NCBI GenBank assembly: GCA_964019155.1
Contig: OZ025241.1
Coordinates: 9,237,881-9,301,880, forward strand
Source: Osedax fenrisi
Lineage: Eukaryota > Annelida > Polychaeta > Sabellida > Siboglinidae
DNA length: 64,000 nt
Direction: 5' to 3'
Under the pieces are notes generated by a model. That model saw nothing but the letters and a program-made list of their open reading frames with translations, was not told the DNA's origin and made no database searches. The position numbers were made by a program, and so were the translations under genes. Below, piece after piece: positions 1 to 11,238 of the stretch (position 1 is its first letter; each line of letters opens with the position of its first letter).

Positions 1-488
1 GAATATCGCCAGATAACAATAATTCTCATAAATATTATCCCATATATATATATATATTAATGGTACTTTCTAGATTCAATGTGATGGAATTCAATATATA
101 CACGGAAGTGAAAAGGATATTTTGGAGGTTCGTTATTTAACATAATAATTAGATATTAAATAAAATAGATATGGATCTGAGTCATGGACTGTTCAACAGC
201 ATAAATCACTGGATACACGCAAATGCTAAATAATGCATTTAATGCAATATTTAATGAGAATAAGGACAAATCAACATTTATGTAATATATATATAGATTG
301 TCTATAATAAACATATATAAATATATATGTGCAATTTGACTTTCACATAGTATGATATACAGTGTATACATACAGTGTACACAAGTTATTTAATTATTAT
401 TTATTAATTATGTCCTATAGTTAACTATATTATATTTAATTCATGATCATAATCTAATTAATATTACTTACATTCGAATTGCTATAGC

Positions 489-521
<33 letters not shown>

Positions 522-735
522 TCGTAATATATTCAAATATATATATAATTATAGATTATTGAGAATGTCGATTAGATTATATTACAGACCAGAATTTTCT
601 AACATTTTATAATCACTGGGTGTCGATTTTATCTTTAAAATATTAACAAAACTGGATTAGCTAATAGAAGTGTAGACAAATTTTAAAAAATAAAACAATG
701 CCATGCTAAATTACCATAGATACATATATGTATGT

Positions 736-1419
736 AGTTATACATTCATAACTATTAATACGATATAATTATAATGTCAATCTTATCATTATATCAAATA
801 AAGTAGATGGTAACTATAGTATTACGATTTCTTTCACAATTATACTAATATATAAATACATATGTTTTAATATTAGAGGTTACAAAATTAAAAATAACTA
901 AATATATTCAAAGTATACATATATTTCTATTATTTCATACTATATTTTATTTATATTTTAGATATTTTTTCATTTATTTTTCTACAGTATACTGTAAAAC
1001 TATAAAACTTTTTAATATAGTACGATTCTTTATTTATTTAAATAACGTATGTTATCGATAGCAAACATATGTCGACTATATACTTTCGATTAATGCTAAC
1101 TTTTCCATTAGCATGATGCGGCGATGTTTAAAATAGCTCGAAATAAATATCACACCTGCGCGTGAATAATTCATAATTCAATATATTACATAATACTATT
1201 TATAATACTTAGAATGGTAGAGTACATATTACTTATAAGACACTAGACGATGCGGTAACCAATACATCATCTAAGGTATACTTATAAACAATATATGAAA
1301 AAATAGATAGTATATGTGATACCTATTGCTGCGCTATTGTTCATTTGATTAATGAGTATTGGATACTCCGAGTGGCGTCAATAGATTAGATTATGTTTTA
1401 TATATTGTTTTATATATTT
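736..1419 (+). repeat. Dispersed repeat R1, copy in A
   Basis: About 0.7 kb recognisable at three places: here, at 35170-35897 and inverted at 28138-28897. It runs from the ATAACTATTAATACGAT side to TTTTATATATTGTTTTATAT. This copy lacks about 41 bp present in the B copy (after TTAGATTATG), apparently lost between short ATG repeats. No TIRs or coding capacity seen; class unknown. Confidence 0.75.
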
Positions 1420-1581
1420 ATTGTATACTATAATATGGGAGTTTCCTATATAAAATATGTATATCTAAGTGGGTAATAAATGTCACGCTTCATTGAATAT
1501 TAAATCACGTGATATTCTAGCTTTCTATATATACTCATAAGTAACTGAGTTGAAATTACTCACTTTTAATTACAACCAAGG

Positions 1582-1583
<2 letters not shown>

Positions 1584-1651
<68 letters not shown>
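1584..1651. repeat. (AT)n microsatellite
   Basis: Uninterrupted AT dinucleotide run of nearly 70 bases. The B copy (about 36058-36116) is shorter. It is one of dozens of (AT)n tracts in this window and a useful polymorphic difference between copies. Confidence 0.9.
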
Positions 1652-1667
<16 letters not shown>

Positions 1668-1954
1668 CATATAAATATTATATATATAAATATTATATCT
1701 AAATATAATTTATTGAATCATTTAATTAATAATTTATATAATAATATTTTCATAGTATATGTAAGTAAAAATCATATTTCTTATTTCTACGCATATTTAC
1801 AAATCACATTTTAATATTGTATGTAGGTTTATTCTCTTTAGAGTGCGGCGTAACACTCTTGTTCATTGTTATCATAAAATTCCTATATATTCCTATATAT
1901 TCATCTAAATTCCATATATTCATCAATCAATCAGTAGATAATATATTTTAGTAG

Positions 1955-1986
<32 letters not shown>

Positions 1987-2410
1987 TTAGTTAATTATAT
2001 GTTATCACGTACATATTATGTATAATAAACAGTGATAATATTATTTATTAATAAGAAAATGCAACTCAAACTTTATAATCTTATATATCAAAACTATTAT
2101 ATTATATATATATATATATATATTACATATGTAAGGTGCACATAGTAAAATACAAATTTGTAATGTTAGTTCTATTATTCTTTCAAATTGTTCGTAGACC
2201 CATTTTTCTAACACTTCTAGACTCTTTTTAAACTCCTCCTTTTTATACCTCTTTTATATAAAGATTACGCCGGACCATATACATTATCAACTTTTCTTTA
2301 TAGTCAATTACAATATAATATATATATATATATATATATATAATACATTAATTTGATATATTAATTAAATATCAATAAATTAATCGATTATGAATAATTT
2401 CAGTATCAAA

Positions 2411-2701
2411 ATGGTGACTGGAAAATTGTCAATCTTATTATTTGGTTAGTATTATACATTCATTATAAATAAAAGTGTACTATTTCAAATGTAATTATTA
2501 TTTAACCATGTTTAATATTAACCCACAGTGGCGTTCGTTAATTCCGGACTTGTCCCAGATAATGGTTTGTCTATGTATATTATATTTTATTAATATAGTT
2601 AAGATGGACTTGTTTTTAAAATTGATAGAAATTGTCTCGATAATATTTAACTTTAGCTCCTATAATATCCAGGTTATTAAGCCTAAATATGATAATAATA
2701 T

Positions 2702-2744
<43 letters not shown>

Positions 2745-4229
2745 GTATGTGTGTATGTGTTACGGTGTGTATATGTAATATTAAGAACTGATGAAGTTTT
2801 ACTATTCAATTTAAATAAATTAATAATATAATAATTATTATTATAATTAATAATAATATTATTATTATTAAGAGTATTACTATTGTAATTATAATTATTA
2901 ATATTATCAGTAGGTAATTATTATTATACTTTGTTATATATACAAATAATTTAAATTACGTATATGTTTAATATATATTTGGATACTATAAATATAACAC
3001 GTGATGTGAATATCGAGCCCACGTGTTAACACGATCACGTGTATCTATAGTGATAGTCACGTGGGGAGATTGGACGGACTGTACGGTAACATGTGGAGGG
3101 TCGGGGATACAAACTAGGACAAAGTTCTGCGATAGCGGATCGGGCCCGGTGCAGTGTGACGTTATCACTAATCCATGCGGAGGTATCATCTGTTCAAGTT
3201 AGTATTTATACGTATGTGTATTAGTGGTTTCTCTTTAATACTCATTTAACAGATTCCATTCGATTATTTTTTTTAAATAGTTGTAATTATTATAATTTAA
3301 TTAAATATTCTATATATTTAAAATCTGTATTTAGGAGTTATGATATCATAGTTATAAGTTATAATTCGTATATATATATATATATATATAATAATATTAA
3401 ATGAAGTTTGTTTTTTATATATTTACAATAAATAATCAACAAATGCCGGTTATTACCAGGTGGGTATTCCACTTACATTTATAATCATATAAAAGTGTAT
3501 CGCCGATCCTCTCTAGTAATTATTTAATCTAAAGAGAATGACACATTTACATGATAAGCGATAGTGATATTATAATTAATAAATATTCGCACTGAATACA
3601 CGACGACACGTTCGATACCGCAGCCGTCGGCCATTACCCTCGGTTTACCGCCATCTTTATTACAGACATTCGTGCTGGTAGCGTGTGGTCGGAATGCTCG
3701 GTGAGTTGTGGCGGAGGAACGAGGTCTAGGACTTTTACCACGTCATCAGGATTGTCCGAGGATATTATCTCTTGTAACATGCAAGAGTGTGGCGTCGGTT
3801 AGTAATCTATATATGTATTTACTGCTAATATTCATTGTTTAAGTAATAAGTTTAGTTATGTTATTAATTATATTATTAATATATACAATTCGTATATTAA
3901 TAATATAAAATATTATTAATTTACTAAATAAAATATAATATAAATTTACATTGAAAAACAGAAGTGGATTTTTATAATTCTAGTTTGTCTAATTAGGTTA
4001 TAACTTATTTTCAATTCAAAATTCACGCGGTATTAATTATCGATGGATTCTATTAATTTGTTATAGAATTACACAAGTGCAATATTTGATTGGCAATTAG
4101 TATTGTTGTTAATTATATTGTATAAATAATAATTATTTTGAATATTACGCGATTAGCATGTTAAATTAATATGTACATTAATAATTTTAATACTATTATT
4201 AACAGTTAAATATATACAATATATATATA

Positions 4230-4266
<37 letters not shown>

Positions 4267-6200
4267 ACTGGATTATATAGTGTTATATGTATAATACATT
4301 TCTATTGACATCGAATTATTAATTAAATATGTTTTATAATATTACTTCAATGTAATATATAATTATACATTATTTATTATATTATATTGTATTTAAATCG
4401 TAGTAGCAGCTAATAGTACCTACACACTATAGTTCATTATAGTATATTCGCAGTATTATGACATCATCGTATGGTGTGTTTGTAGAGAGGTATTGCCCCA
4501 GCGACTTCACGTTCATTCTCGACGCTTCCGGCAGTATCGGTGAGCTGAACTGGTGGAAACAGAAGCAGTTCGTTATCGACTACCTTAGATCCATGAAGAT
4601 TTGTTAGTACTAGCGCACTAGGTACATCCGCACACTCGCACACTCGCACACCAGCCGCACACCAGCCGCACACGTGTTTACTTCACTCTATATTCACGTA
4701 TTTCAGCGTACGACATGACGCGTATCGGATTCGTGACCTACGGTGGTGTTTCGTTGTTGAACTTTGACCTTACCACGTACGGTGATAAGCAGTTAATGAT
4801 AGATCACATATGGAATATCGACTACATGAATTCAATGACTAACACAGCTAGTGGTTTACTGGTCAGTGGTCGCGTACAACAACACTTTATTATGCAACAT
4901 TAGCTAAGGTAGACATTATAGTCAAGTAGGTATGTAGTGCATTACATGGTATACTCCGAAAACTCTTTAAACTGTAATGGATATGGTCTGCTGCGCATAG
5001 CTTAACAGGCGTGGCATAGCTTTGTAGGCGTGGCCTATCATTTATAAAAACTTAAATATTCTGTATAATGAGAATCTTTTAAATTAAAATGTGTATGGTA
5101 TAAACTGTGTATATAGTTAAATAATTATAATGCATATATATATATATATATATATGTATTTTATATATACACCAAGTTAAACTAATACATTGATGTTGAT
5201 CATGTAGGCTATGCACGATATGGTACAAAACACCCGAAGATCTTCACTAAAGCAACTCGCCATACTTATTACTGACGGACACTCGAACACCGACGTTGTT
5301 AATACGATACCCAATGCCGATGCTGCTAAAGCCGATGATATCACAATTATCGTACTAGGTTTACCACCGACCCACTTAATAACAACAATAACTTACCCGT
5401 AATATTTGTATACGATTATTTATTTTCGGATTAAAATTAATATATTACAGTAGATCTAAACCTATATAATATAAATGAAATTCCTAATTTCATGTGAAAT
5501 ATTAAAATTCGACTCGGTAGTTAACACAAACATCACATCGGCGCCGCCCAGGTATCAAGAACTACAACCCCACGGAAATCCTAGCGATATCGTCGGGCCC
5601 AGATTACGTTGCTACCGTGGCCACCTTTAGTGGTCTACACAGTATACTAGTGGACATTACGGATATAACCTGCGCCAGTACCGGTTAGTGTTCGGCGGTC
5701 ACGTGTTAGTACGTTACTGTCGCGCCTCTGAAGCAGCTGCCTATTGTTGTCCTACCTTATATGGTATTGTGATATTATGTAACACCGCGCTAATCTGTTC
5801 AACCGCTAATATCATACATATAATATATCCTAATCTGCCCACTAATGCGTGCTTATCGATGACTCATATAGGACATAATACCGACTGTACGAGATGCGAT
5901 TTAGTCGATGGTTTAATCCATCAGCCGGATACTCAGAATTGTCACATGTTAGTTTTCTCATAATATTTGTAAATAATATAATCACGTGTCAGTATTGACC
6001 ACGACGACGACATTATTTAACTAATTACTAATTTTTAAATTATACTAATCATTAACAATGAATTATATATATAATATAAAATATATAATTATATTAAAAA
6101 TGTATGTTATTTTATATATTTTATATATATATATTAAATTTAATCTTTTGAATGGAAAGTTTATTTAGACACTTACATAAATAATAAATGATGTCACCAA

Positions 6201-6255
<55 letters not shown>

Positions 6256-9200
6256 TATAAAAGTAATACAAATAGGTAATACAATTATACTGATTATAAT
6301 AATAAAATAATATATTATAACATATATAATCTAAATATACCAAGCGCGTTAATAATAAACCAACATAAACGTTGATTGTCCTCAGGTACTACATGTGTCA
6401 GAAAACAAGCAATGGCAGCTATATTACATACCAAATGTCGTGCGGAGTTCTGTACTGGGATCAGGTTAACTTCGTCACGCTTCATTGATTATTGATATTG
6501 ATATAGTAGTATGTTTTACAATTGGTGTAATCGATGACAACTATGTCTAGATGTTTGTAAAAATATTAAATTAAATTTACATACAGATATGCAATAACAT
6601 ACGAATAACATTTCAATTGTAACTTAAAATATTCTACGGATTTGTCATGCGTGAAAATCAATAGTTAAACAATTAGATTGCAATATAACAAATATTCATA
6701 AACTATGTGCATACAACCGGATATACACAATAAGCGACACGCGTCACTTTTACCGCGCATAGAAAGTATGCATATTACTTTTAAATATAATGATTTAAAT
6801 AATGGCGAATAGTAATTAATACGTTTCTAAAGATATTTACTAACTGATACCACTGAACCGTAGGATATTCGAACCTGCATGCCTAGCATTCCAGCTGAAC
6901 CCAACTGTGATATGAACGGACTTCCGGTCACCACTATATCTCCCACCACCACAGGTATGTCACAACAACACATATCATACAACAATAACAACAATAACGA
7001 ATACCTGATTTCAGTACGCTGAACTATAGTATATGCGCATACTATATTACTCTAAACTATAGTATATACACATACTAGAGTATGCTAAACTATAGTGTAT
7101 GTCCATACTATAATGTACTACATGTTAGTTATGCCTACTACACACTTATATATAACGATCTCGTTCACACCCCTATCGTAGAATCGGCGCCCTGCCCCTT
7201 GATAGCTCACTCTAGCGACCCTACTAAGTACTACAACGGAGGGGTACTCATGGTGTGCTCTGGAGGTACAACATTCATGGCCGAGAAATGTGCCTGCGAT
7301 GGAATAGGTTTGTTGAAAGTCGCCATACTGCGCTTATATACGGATGAGTCATAGTCTATTAATAGATGTGCTACGGATGGAGTATGTATGCTGTAAACGC
7401 CCTTATACGCGAAGTCTTGCGATTATAATATCCGCTCCGCTCGTCTACTAGTAGGTGTAATACTATTGTATCAGGTGCGGTAATACTATTGCATCACGTG
7501 ATGTAATAGTATATTGTAACTAAGTAACATATCAGTTACGCCATAGTTACGGTCTCCTAGTATTCAATCTACTTTTCATTTATAGCCAATCTCGATATAT
7601 CAGATTCTTTATTCCTCAGTACCCTACTAACTCAGACTATTTATAAATGTAATTGGATATATCAGACACTCGATATTTCGGTCACATTTCTTCGCTACCT
7701 CTTATTAAGAGATATCGAGAATTAACTATACTGTTAAATTACGCAATCGTGCGCGAGTGATGATGTCATAACGAAACACAACTCTTACGCAATAACAGAA
7801 ACAACAAGCGGATACGCGGTGTTCGAGTATTAACAATGAACCCATTGTTACAGTGGTGCCTAACGATTGCGAAAAAGACTTGCTGCTAGACTTTCCGTTC
7901 GACACGCACTTCAATGACGTAACCTGTACTAAGGCCCAGTCGTCTTTAGTCGGAACCGGAACCGTAACTCTTGTCAACGATAACCAGAGAGGCATGGTGG
8001 CTTCCTTCGATACCGCATACTTAACGGTTCGTACTATAGTACTATATATAGTCATTAACTATTGTTAACGACTGCTGTATTCTCCAAACTATCCGAATAT
8101 ATATATATGCTGATATTCATACACACCGTATGGTTTAAAATCTAAATCTCTAAATAACAATACAAACAGGTACCCTATTTAAACAATTACTTCGCCAACA
8201 ATTTGGTGCAGGACTTCTCCGTATGCCTGTACTACAAGTTCCCCACAACTGATGGTTATTATGACGATGATTCAGGCCGTATGTACACTCCAGTTTACGA
8301 TGGGTTACGACCCGATGCGTTGTGCGCATGCGATAAACATATTACGTAATACATAAAACTATTATTAATCTATTATGGGCATGTCAATGCACCTTATTAT
8401 AATATAATGATATACTGTATACGTGAATAGTATTATATAACTTCGAATACAATATTGGAATATTTAATTAAACAATGGGTGAAATTCCATATAGATTATA
8501 TATAATGCAGGTAAACTGGGTGATAAATATGCATATCTAAGCTTTAATTGGTTGAGTGGATACAGTATTTTATAATAGTATGTACTTTAATTAAGAATAC
8601 AATTAAAAATAGATCTAGATATATAGTTGCAATAAACCTGCGAATCTCTAGCACCAATAAGTATTGGTGTTATATGTTACAATAATAATAAATGTAATAC
8701 AAATATAACAAACATGGAGTAAATAATAAGAAAATAAATATATAAAAAATATTAAGTAAGTGAAATTTACAAACAAATTAATATAAATAAATCTTAAAAT
8801 AAAGATCAATTAAATTAATATATATATATAGGAGTAACTAGTATATATCCACTAATACGTATACGCCACGGTTGTAGGAGATAATCACGTGATGGTCAGC
8901 AACGGAGACTGCAACACCGATCCCAGTTTTGAAATCGGACTGAATGGCGACACCGGATCCAGCATGACAGCCTATGGCAGTATCGAGACTAGCACCGGCT
9001 CCGGTATGAACGCAGTTCCCGGGGTTTGTATCCAATACGCAACCTAGCGATACGCTATTCCATGTTCATATATATATAATCCATGGATGACTTGCGAGAG
9101 GCTTCGAAGAGACATTAGAGCCATATGATTATAAATTAAACGTTCTTTAACATCCTGGTTGGGATGGCAGATATCCACGAAAATAACAATAACAATAACA

Positions 9201-9969
9201 ATATATTAAACTAGAATGTTAATAGTTAAATATTTGTCATTTAATCGATAATACTGATATTGAATACGGACTTATCACATAAACTATATAATTTAGTTAA
9301 TATACTTATAAACGGATATTTTAATATACAAATTAAACGATGACTTTAAATGTGTCAGATTTCCAAGAAGAAATGGCACCACGCTTGCTGGGTTTATAAC
9401 GGAAGTGTAATGAAGTTCTACTCGGATAAAGTAGAGCAAGGAAGCCCATTACCCATTACAGGTACGTCGCTACGGTCAACTAATCGTAGTGTTGTATTGC
9501 AATTGTATATTCATTTTATTTGAATTAATTTTAATTATAATGGTAACTATTAATTATAATAACGATGTAAAGCGTTACTAAGCGATAAAGTAATTAGACC
9601 TTGCCAATGCCAAGTGCGTAATAAGTTATTTATAGAATATTACGTAATACTAAGGAATGTCCGAGGTACATGCGCCTATGTTTATAGTTACGATTGCACG
9701 TGCGTATGTGTATGTTCACATACACATATATTATATACAGGAGGTCTAGCGAACACACCTAGCGATCTCGCTATAGGATCCAGATGTGGAGATCACTATT
9801 TCCACGGATACCTCGATGACGTTAGTGACTATTACGCAATAACGTAATAATGAACACGTGACTCATGTAAATACGCCCACTTTCATTGACTTTAATTCAT
9901 TAATATACATTAATACAGGTAAAATTGTGGGCTAGAGCAATCACCCAATCCGAAATCAATGCATTATAA
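2411..9969 (+). CDS. Secreted Pif-like matrix protein, copy A (TSP1-TSP1-VWA-CBM14-CBM14-LamG), 18 exons
   Basis: Exons joined by hand: 2411-2444, 2529-2564, 3051-3182, 3666-3797, 4486-4602, 4707-4861, 5208-5358, 5552-5683, 5872-5947, 6386-6464, 6864-6954, 7182-7307, 7854-8026, 8170-8278, 8878-9023, 9359-9461, 9741-9820, 9919-9969. They total 1923 nt and keep frame through all 17 introns, giving 640 residues plus TAA. Every intron is GT-AG; the donor GTTAGT recurs six times. The start gives a short hydrophobic leader (signal peptide, about residues 1-20), so the product should be secreted. Domains: TSP1 24-67 and 68-111, VWA 112-290, chitin-binding about 300-355 and 380-420, LamG-like 425-640. 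Inferred role: extracellular protein binding chitin and other matrix partners. VWA, chitin-binding and LamG together are known from Pif/BMSP-type biomineral matrix proteins; the N-terminal TSP1 pair is an extra. An in-frame ATG also lies at 2390, but TTTCAG at 2397-2402 may be a splice acceptor, so an upstream 5'UTR exon is possible. Exons are far GC-richer than surroundings. Confidence 0.85.
3051..3797 (+). CDS. Exons 3-4 of Pif-like gene A: two thrombospondin type 1 repeats
   Basis: Exons 3051-3182 and 3666-3797 are each exactly 132 nt and bounded by phase-1 introns, the classic layout of a shuffled or duplicated module. Exon 3 reads WTDCTVTCGGSGIQTR and exon 4 reads WSECSVSCGGGTRSR. Both have the TSP1 pattern W-x2-C-x2-(T/S)CG-G-x-R and later cysteines (NPCG; ISCNMQECG). 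TSP1 repeats usually bind glycans or matrix proteins and can be fucosylated or C-mannosylated at such W/C motifs. Each repeat is somewhat short, about 44 residues. Intron 4 (3798-4485) holds AT-rich filler with an (AT)n tract at 4232-4262. Confidence 0.85.
4486..5683 (+). CDS. Exons 5-8 of Pif-like gene A: von Willebrand factor A domain
   Basis: Exons 4486-4602, 4707-4861, 5208-5358 and 5552-5683 encode one VWA domain. It opens with FTFILDASGSIG, whose DASGS (residues 124-128) is a complete MIDAS DxSxS motif. The MIDAS threonine is in NTASGLL (T197) and the second aspartate in LITDGHS (D225), so metal-dependent ligand binding should be intact. The C-terminal strand-helix end is GIKNYNPTEILAIS to a closing Cys at the end of exon 8. 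Intron 6 falls exactly after LL and is phase 0; the others are phase 1. Intron 6 contains a short direct repeat around 5006-5036 (aggcgtggc twice). Confidence 0.85.
5872..7307 (+). CDS. Exons 9-12 of Pif-like gene A: two chitin-binding type 2 (peritrophin-A) modules
   Basis: Exons 5872-5947, 6386-6464, 6864-6954 and 7182-7307. The first module is split over three exons: CDLVDGLIHQPDTQNCHM, then YYMCQKTSNGSY with MSCGVLYWDQ, then DIRTC. This gives the family pattern C..C-x-x-Y-x-x-C..C..C with aromatics next to the cysteines. The phase-2 junction at intron 9 rebuilds the Met before YYMC, which strongly supports the splice choice. A Pro/Thr-rich linker (VTTISPTTTG) follows. Exon 12 (CPLIAHSSDPTKYYNGG, VCSGG, CACD) resembles a second, cysteine-poorer module. 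CBM14 modules bind chitin. Exon 9 is the weakest 5' boundary: intron 8 (5684-5871) is open in one frame but its length is not a multiple of three, so retention would shift the frame. Confidence 0.8.
7018..7130. repeat. Minisatellite in intron 11 of Pif-like gene A
   Basis: Three diverged units of about 33 bp built on CTAAACTATAGTATATRYRCATACTA. Each unit is partly self-complementary (TATAGTATA and TATACTATA), so it could fold. Conserved in copy B at 41489-41601. Confidence 0.7.
7854..9969 (+). CDS. Exons 13-18 of Pif-like gene A: laminin-G/concanavalin-like C-terminal domain
   Basis: Exons 7854-8026, 8170-8278, 8878-9023, 9359-9461, 9741-9820 and 9919-9969 encode a LamG-like beta-sandwich. 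Recognisable parts, in order: LLLDFPFDTHFNDVT near the start, GMVASFDTAYLT, FSVCLYYKFP, PSFEIGLNGD, KKKWHHACWVYNGSVMKFY and finally FHGYLDD joined to VKLWARAITQSEINAL and the stop. The W-H-H-A and GYLDDV-x-W-x-R-A-(I/L) signatures are typical of LamGL/pentraxin-like folds. The domain fills the last third of the protein and has no membrane anchor. Intron 15 contains a SINE 3' remnant. Confidence 0.8.
9081..9207 (+). mobile_element. SINE 3' remnant in intron 15 of Pif-like gene A
   Basis: Begins CCATGGATGACTTGCGAG, includes GGCTTCGAAG.GACATTAGAGCCATAT and ends in an (AACAAT)n-type tail. It shares this body and tail with the fuller SINE at 15244-15566 but lacks the tRNA-like head, so it is 5'-truncated. 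Copy B: 43601-43727. Confidence 0.65.
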
Positions 9970-10296
9970 ATATGCAATTAATTATTATTAAATATATGTA
10001 ATTGTATCGTATGCGTAAAGTTATATTATTATTATCATCATCAACATTCTGTTATTTAAACTTGCGTAATAGAAGCAAAGCTTATCGATGTTATTACGAT
10101 TACATATTATGATATTACATCATATGTTGTCATAACTTAATAAAACATCATTTAAAGCATAATATAATCTTATTTTACTTCTTGTTTACACATTTTGTTT
10201 ACACATAACATAAATATTAAATATAACTTAGTAAAATATATTTAAATGCCCTATAATAAAAAATGTTTGTAGTTGCCCTGGAACCTAAAATTAACA

Positions 10297-10342
<46 letters not shown>

Positions 10343-11238
10343 CTATGTATCAACAACATTGATTATAATCCTATAGAATATATAATAAACTACTCTCTGA
10401 ATATCATTTTGAATAATATATTATTTTCTCATATTAACCTGAGTTAATATGAGAATATTATTATTTCGAGTTAAATGTGTTAAATAAGTTAAATAGTTAT
10501 TTAAATAACATAGTGCATAGAATGTTTTTTTAAGTGTTAATAATAAACTAAGTCATATAATACCTTCATTAAACGGTTTTTACCATACTTAACATATATT
10601 ATGTATTGTTAATTTTACAATATATTTTTTATATATAATTGTATTATAATTGATATAATTAATACAATAAAACACTATTTGATGACCGACATACCCCCAT
10701 TAAAATAATGTATTATTGACATAAAATTTCGTAAAATCAAGAGTTTATTAATGTATATACATTTTATTAATTAAAATTACATTAATGTAAACTAAATTTA
10801 TTTTATAATTTTTCTAGTAAATAATTTATATATTAGCTTATTATATATATTAGCTTATTATAGAATATAAACTTATATTATTAGAATATTTGTGTAATTA
10901 TATTTGAATTAAAGTAGATATATAAAATAGTATGTATCATTTATTGAAATTTTAATTTTAAAATTGTACACAATATATATATATATATATATACAAATAT
11001 TAAAAATAATTATATAACAATATATAAATATTCAAATATAACACAAATACATATGTTCTTTAATAATATGTTTACATACAAGTTATAATAAATAAATAAT
11101 AATGAGTTATATAATCATAAAATAACGTTTGAAAACAAAATGTAAGGAACTATATAAGATTTTATAATAAAACTATGATCGAATATTAATGCATTTACGG
11201 TATATAATTAAGTGATAATATTGTAAAATAATAAAATT
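9970..11238. other. Intergenic region between convergent Pif-like and kelch genes (A)
   Basis: Holds the 3' ends of both genes. AATAAAA-like signals occur shortly after the matrix gene stop (10139-10146) and near the kelch stop. There is an (AT)n run at about 10297-10339 and a 12-bp perfect hairpin at 10427-10454. No additional gene seen. Copy B equivalent: 44490-45760. Confidence 0.5.
10427..10454. other. Perfect hairpin between the convergent genes (A)
   Basis: TCTCATATTAAC, loop CTGA, GTTAATATGAGA: a 12-bp perfect stem with a 4-base loop. Identical in B at 44953-44980. Position between two convergent genes is compatible with an RNA 3'-end or a cruciform, but it may be chance in AT-rich DNA. 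Confidence 0.4.

Larger units (their letters stand above)
1..2410. other. Intergenic region 5' of Pif-like gene A
   Basis: No supportable gene. It holds dispersed repeat R1 (736-1419), a long (AT)n run at 1584-1651 and shorter (AT)n runs near 490-515, 1958-1980, 2104-2122 and 2320-2342. The promoter of the Pif-like gene should lie in the last few hundred bases. A pyrimidine-rich GC-richer patch at 2200-2290 stands out, but I cannot assign a core promoter. Copy B equivalent: 34410-36877. Confidence 0.5.

Noticed and set aside
2475..2831. 118-codon plus-strand open frame
   Set aside because: Overlaps exon 2 out of frame and runs into an (AT)n tract giving Tyr-Ile repeats; a shadow of intron sequence.
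5688..5963. 91-codon open frame over intron 8 and exon 9
   Set aside because: Only the 5872-5947 part, in the frame set by neighbouring exons, gives a chitin-binding motif; the rest is intron with proper GTTAGT and AG borders.
7726..8055. 109-codon minus-strand frame opposite exon 13
   Set aside because: Antisense shadow of the LamG-coding exon; no domain, and the plus strand continues in frame through splices.
8838..9035. 65-codon minus-strand frame
   Set aside because: Antisense of exon 15.
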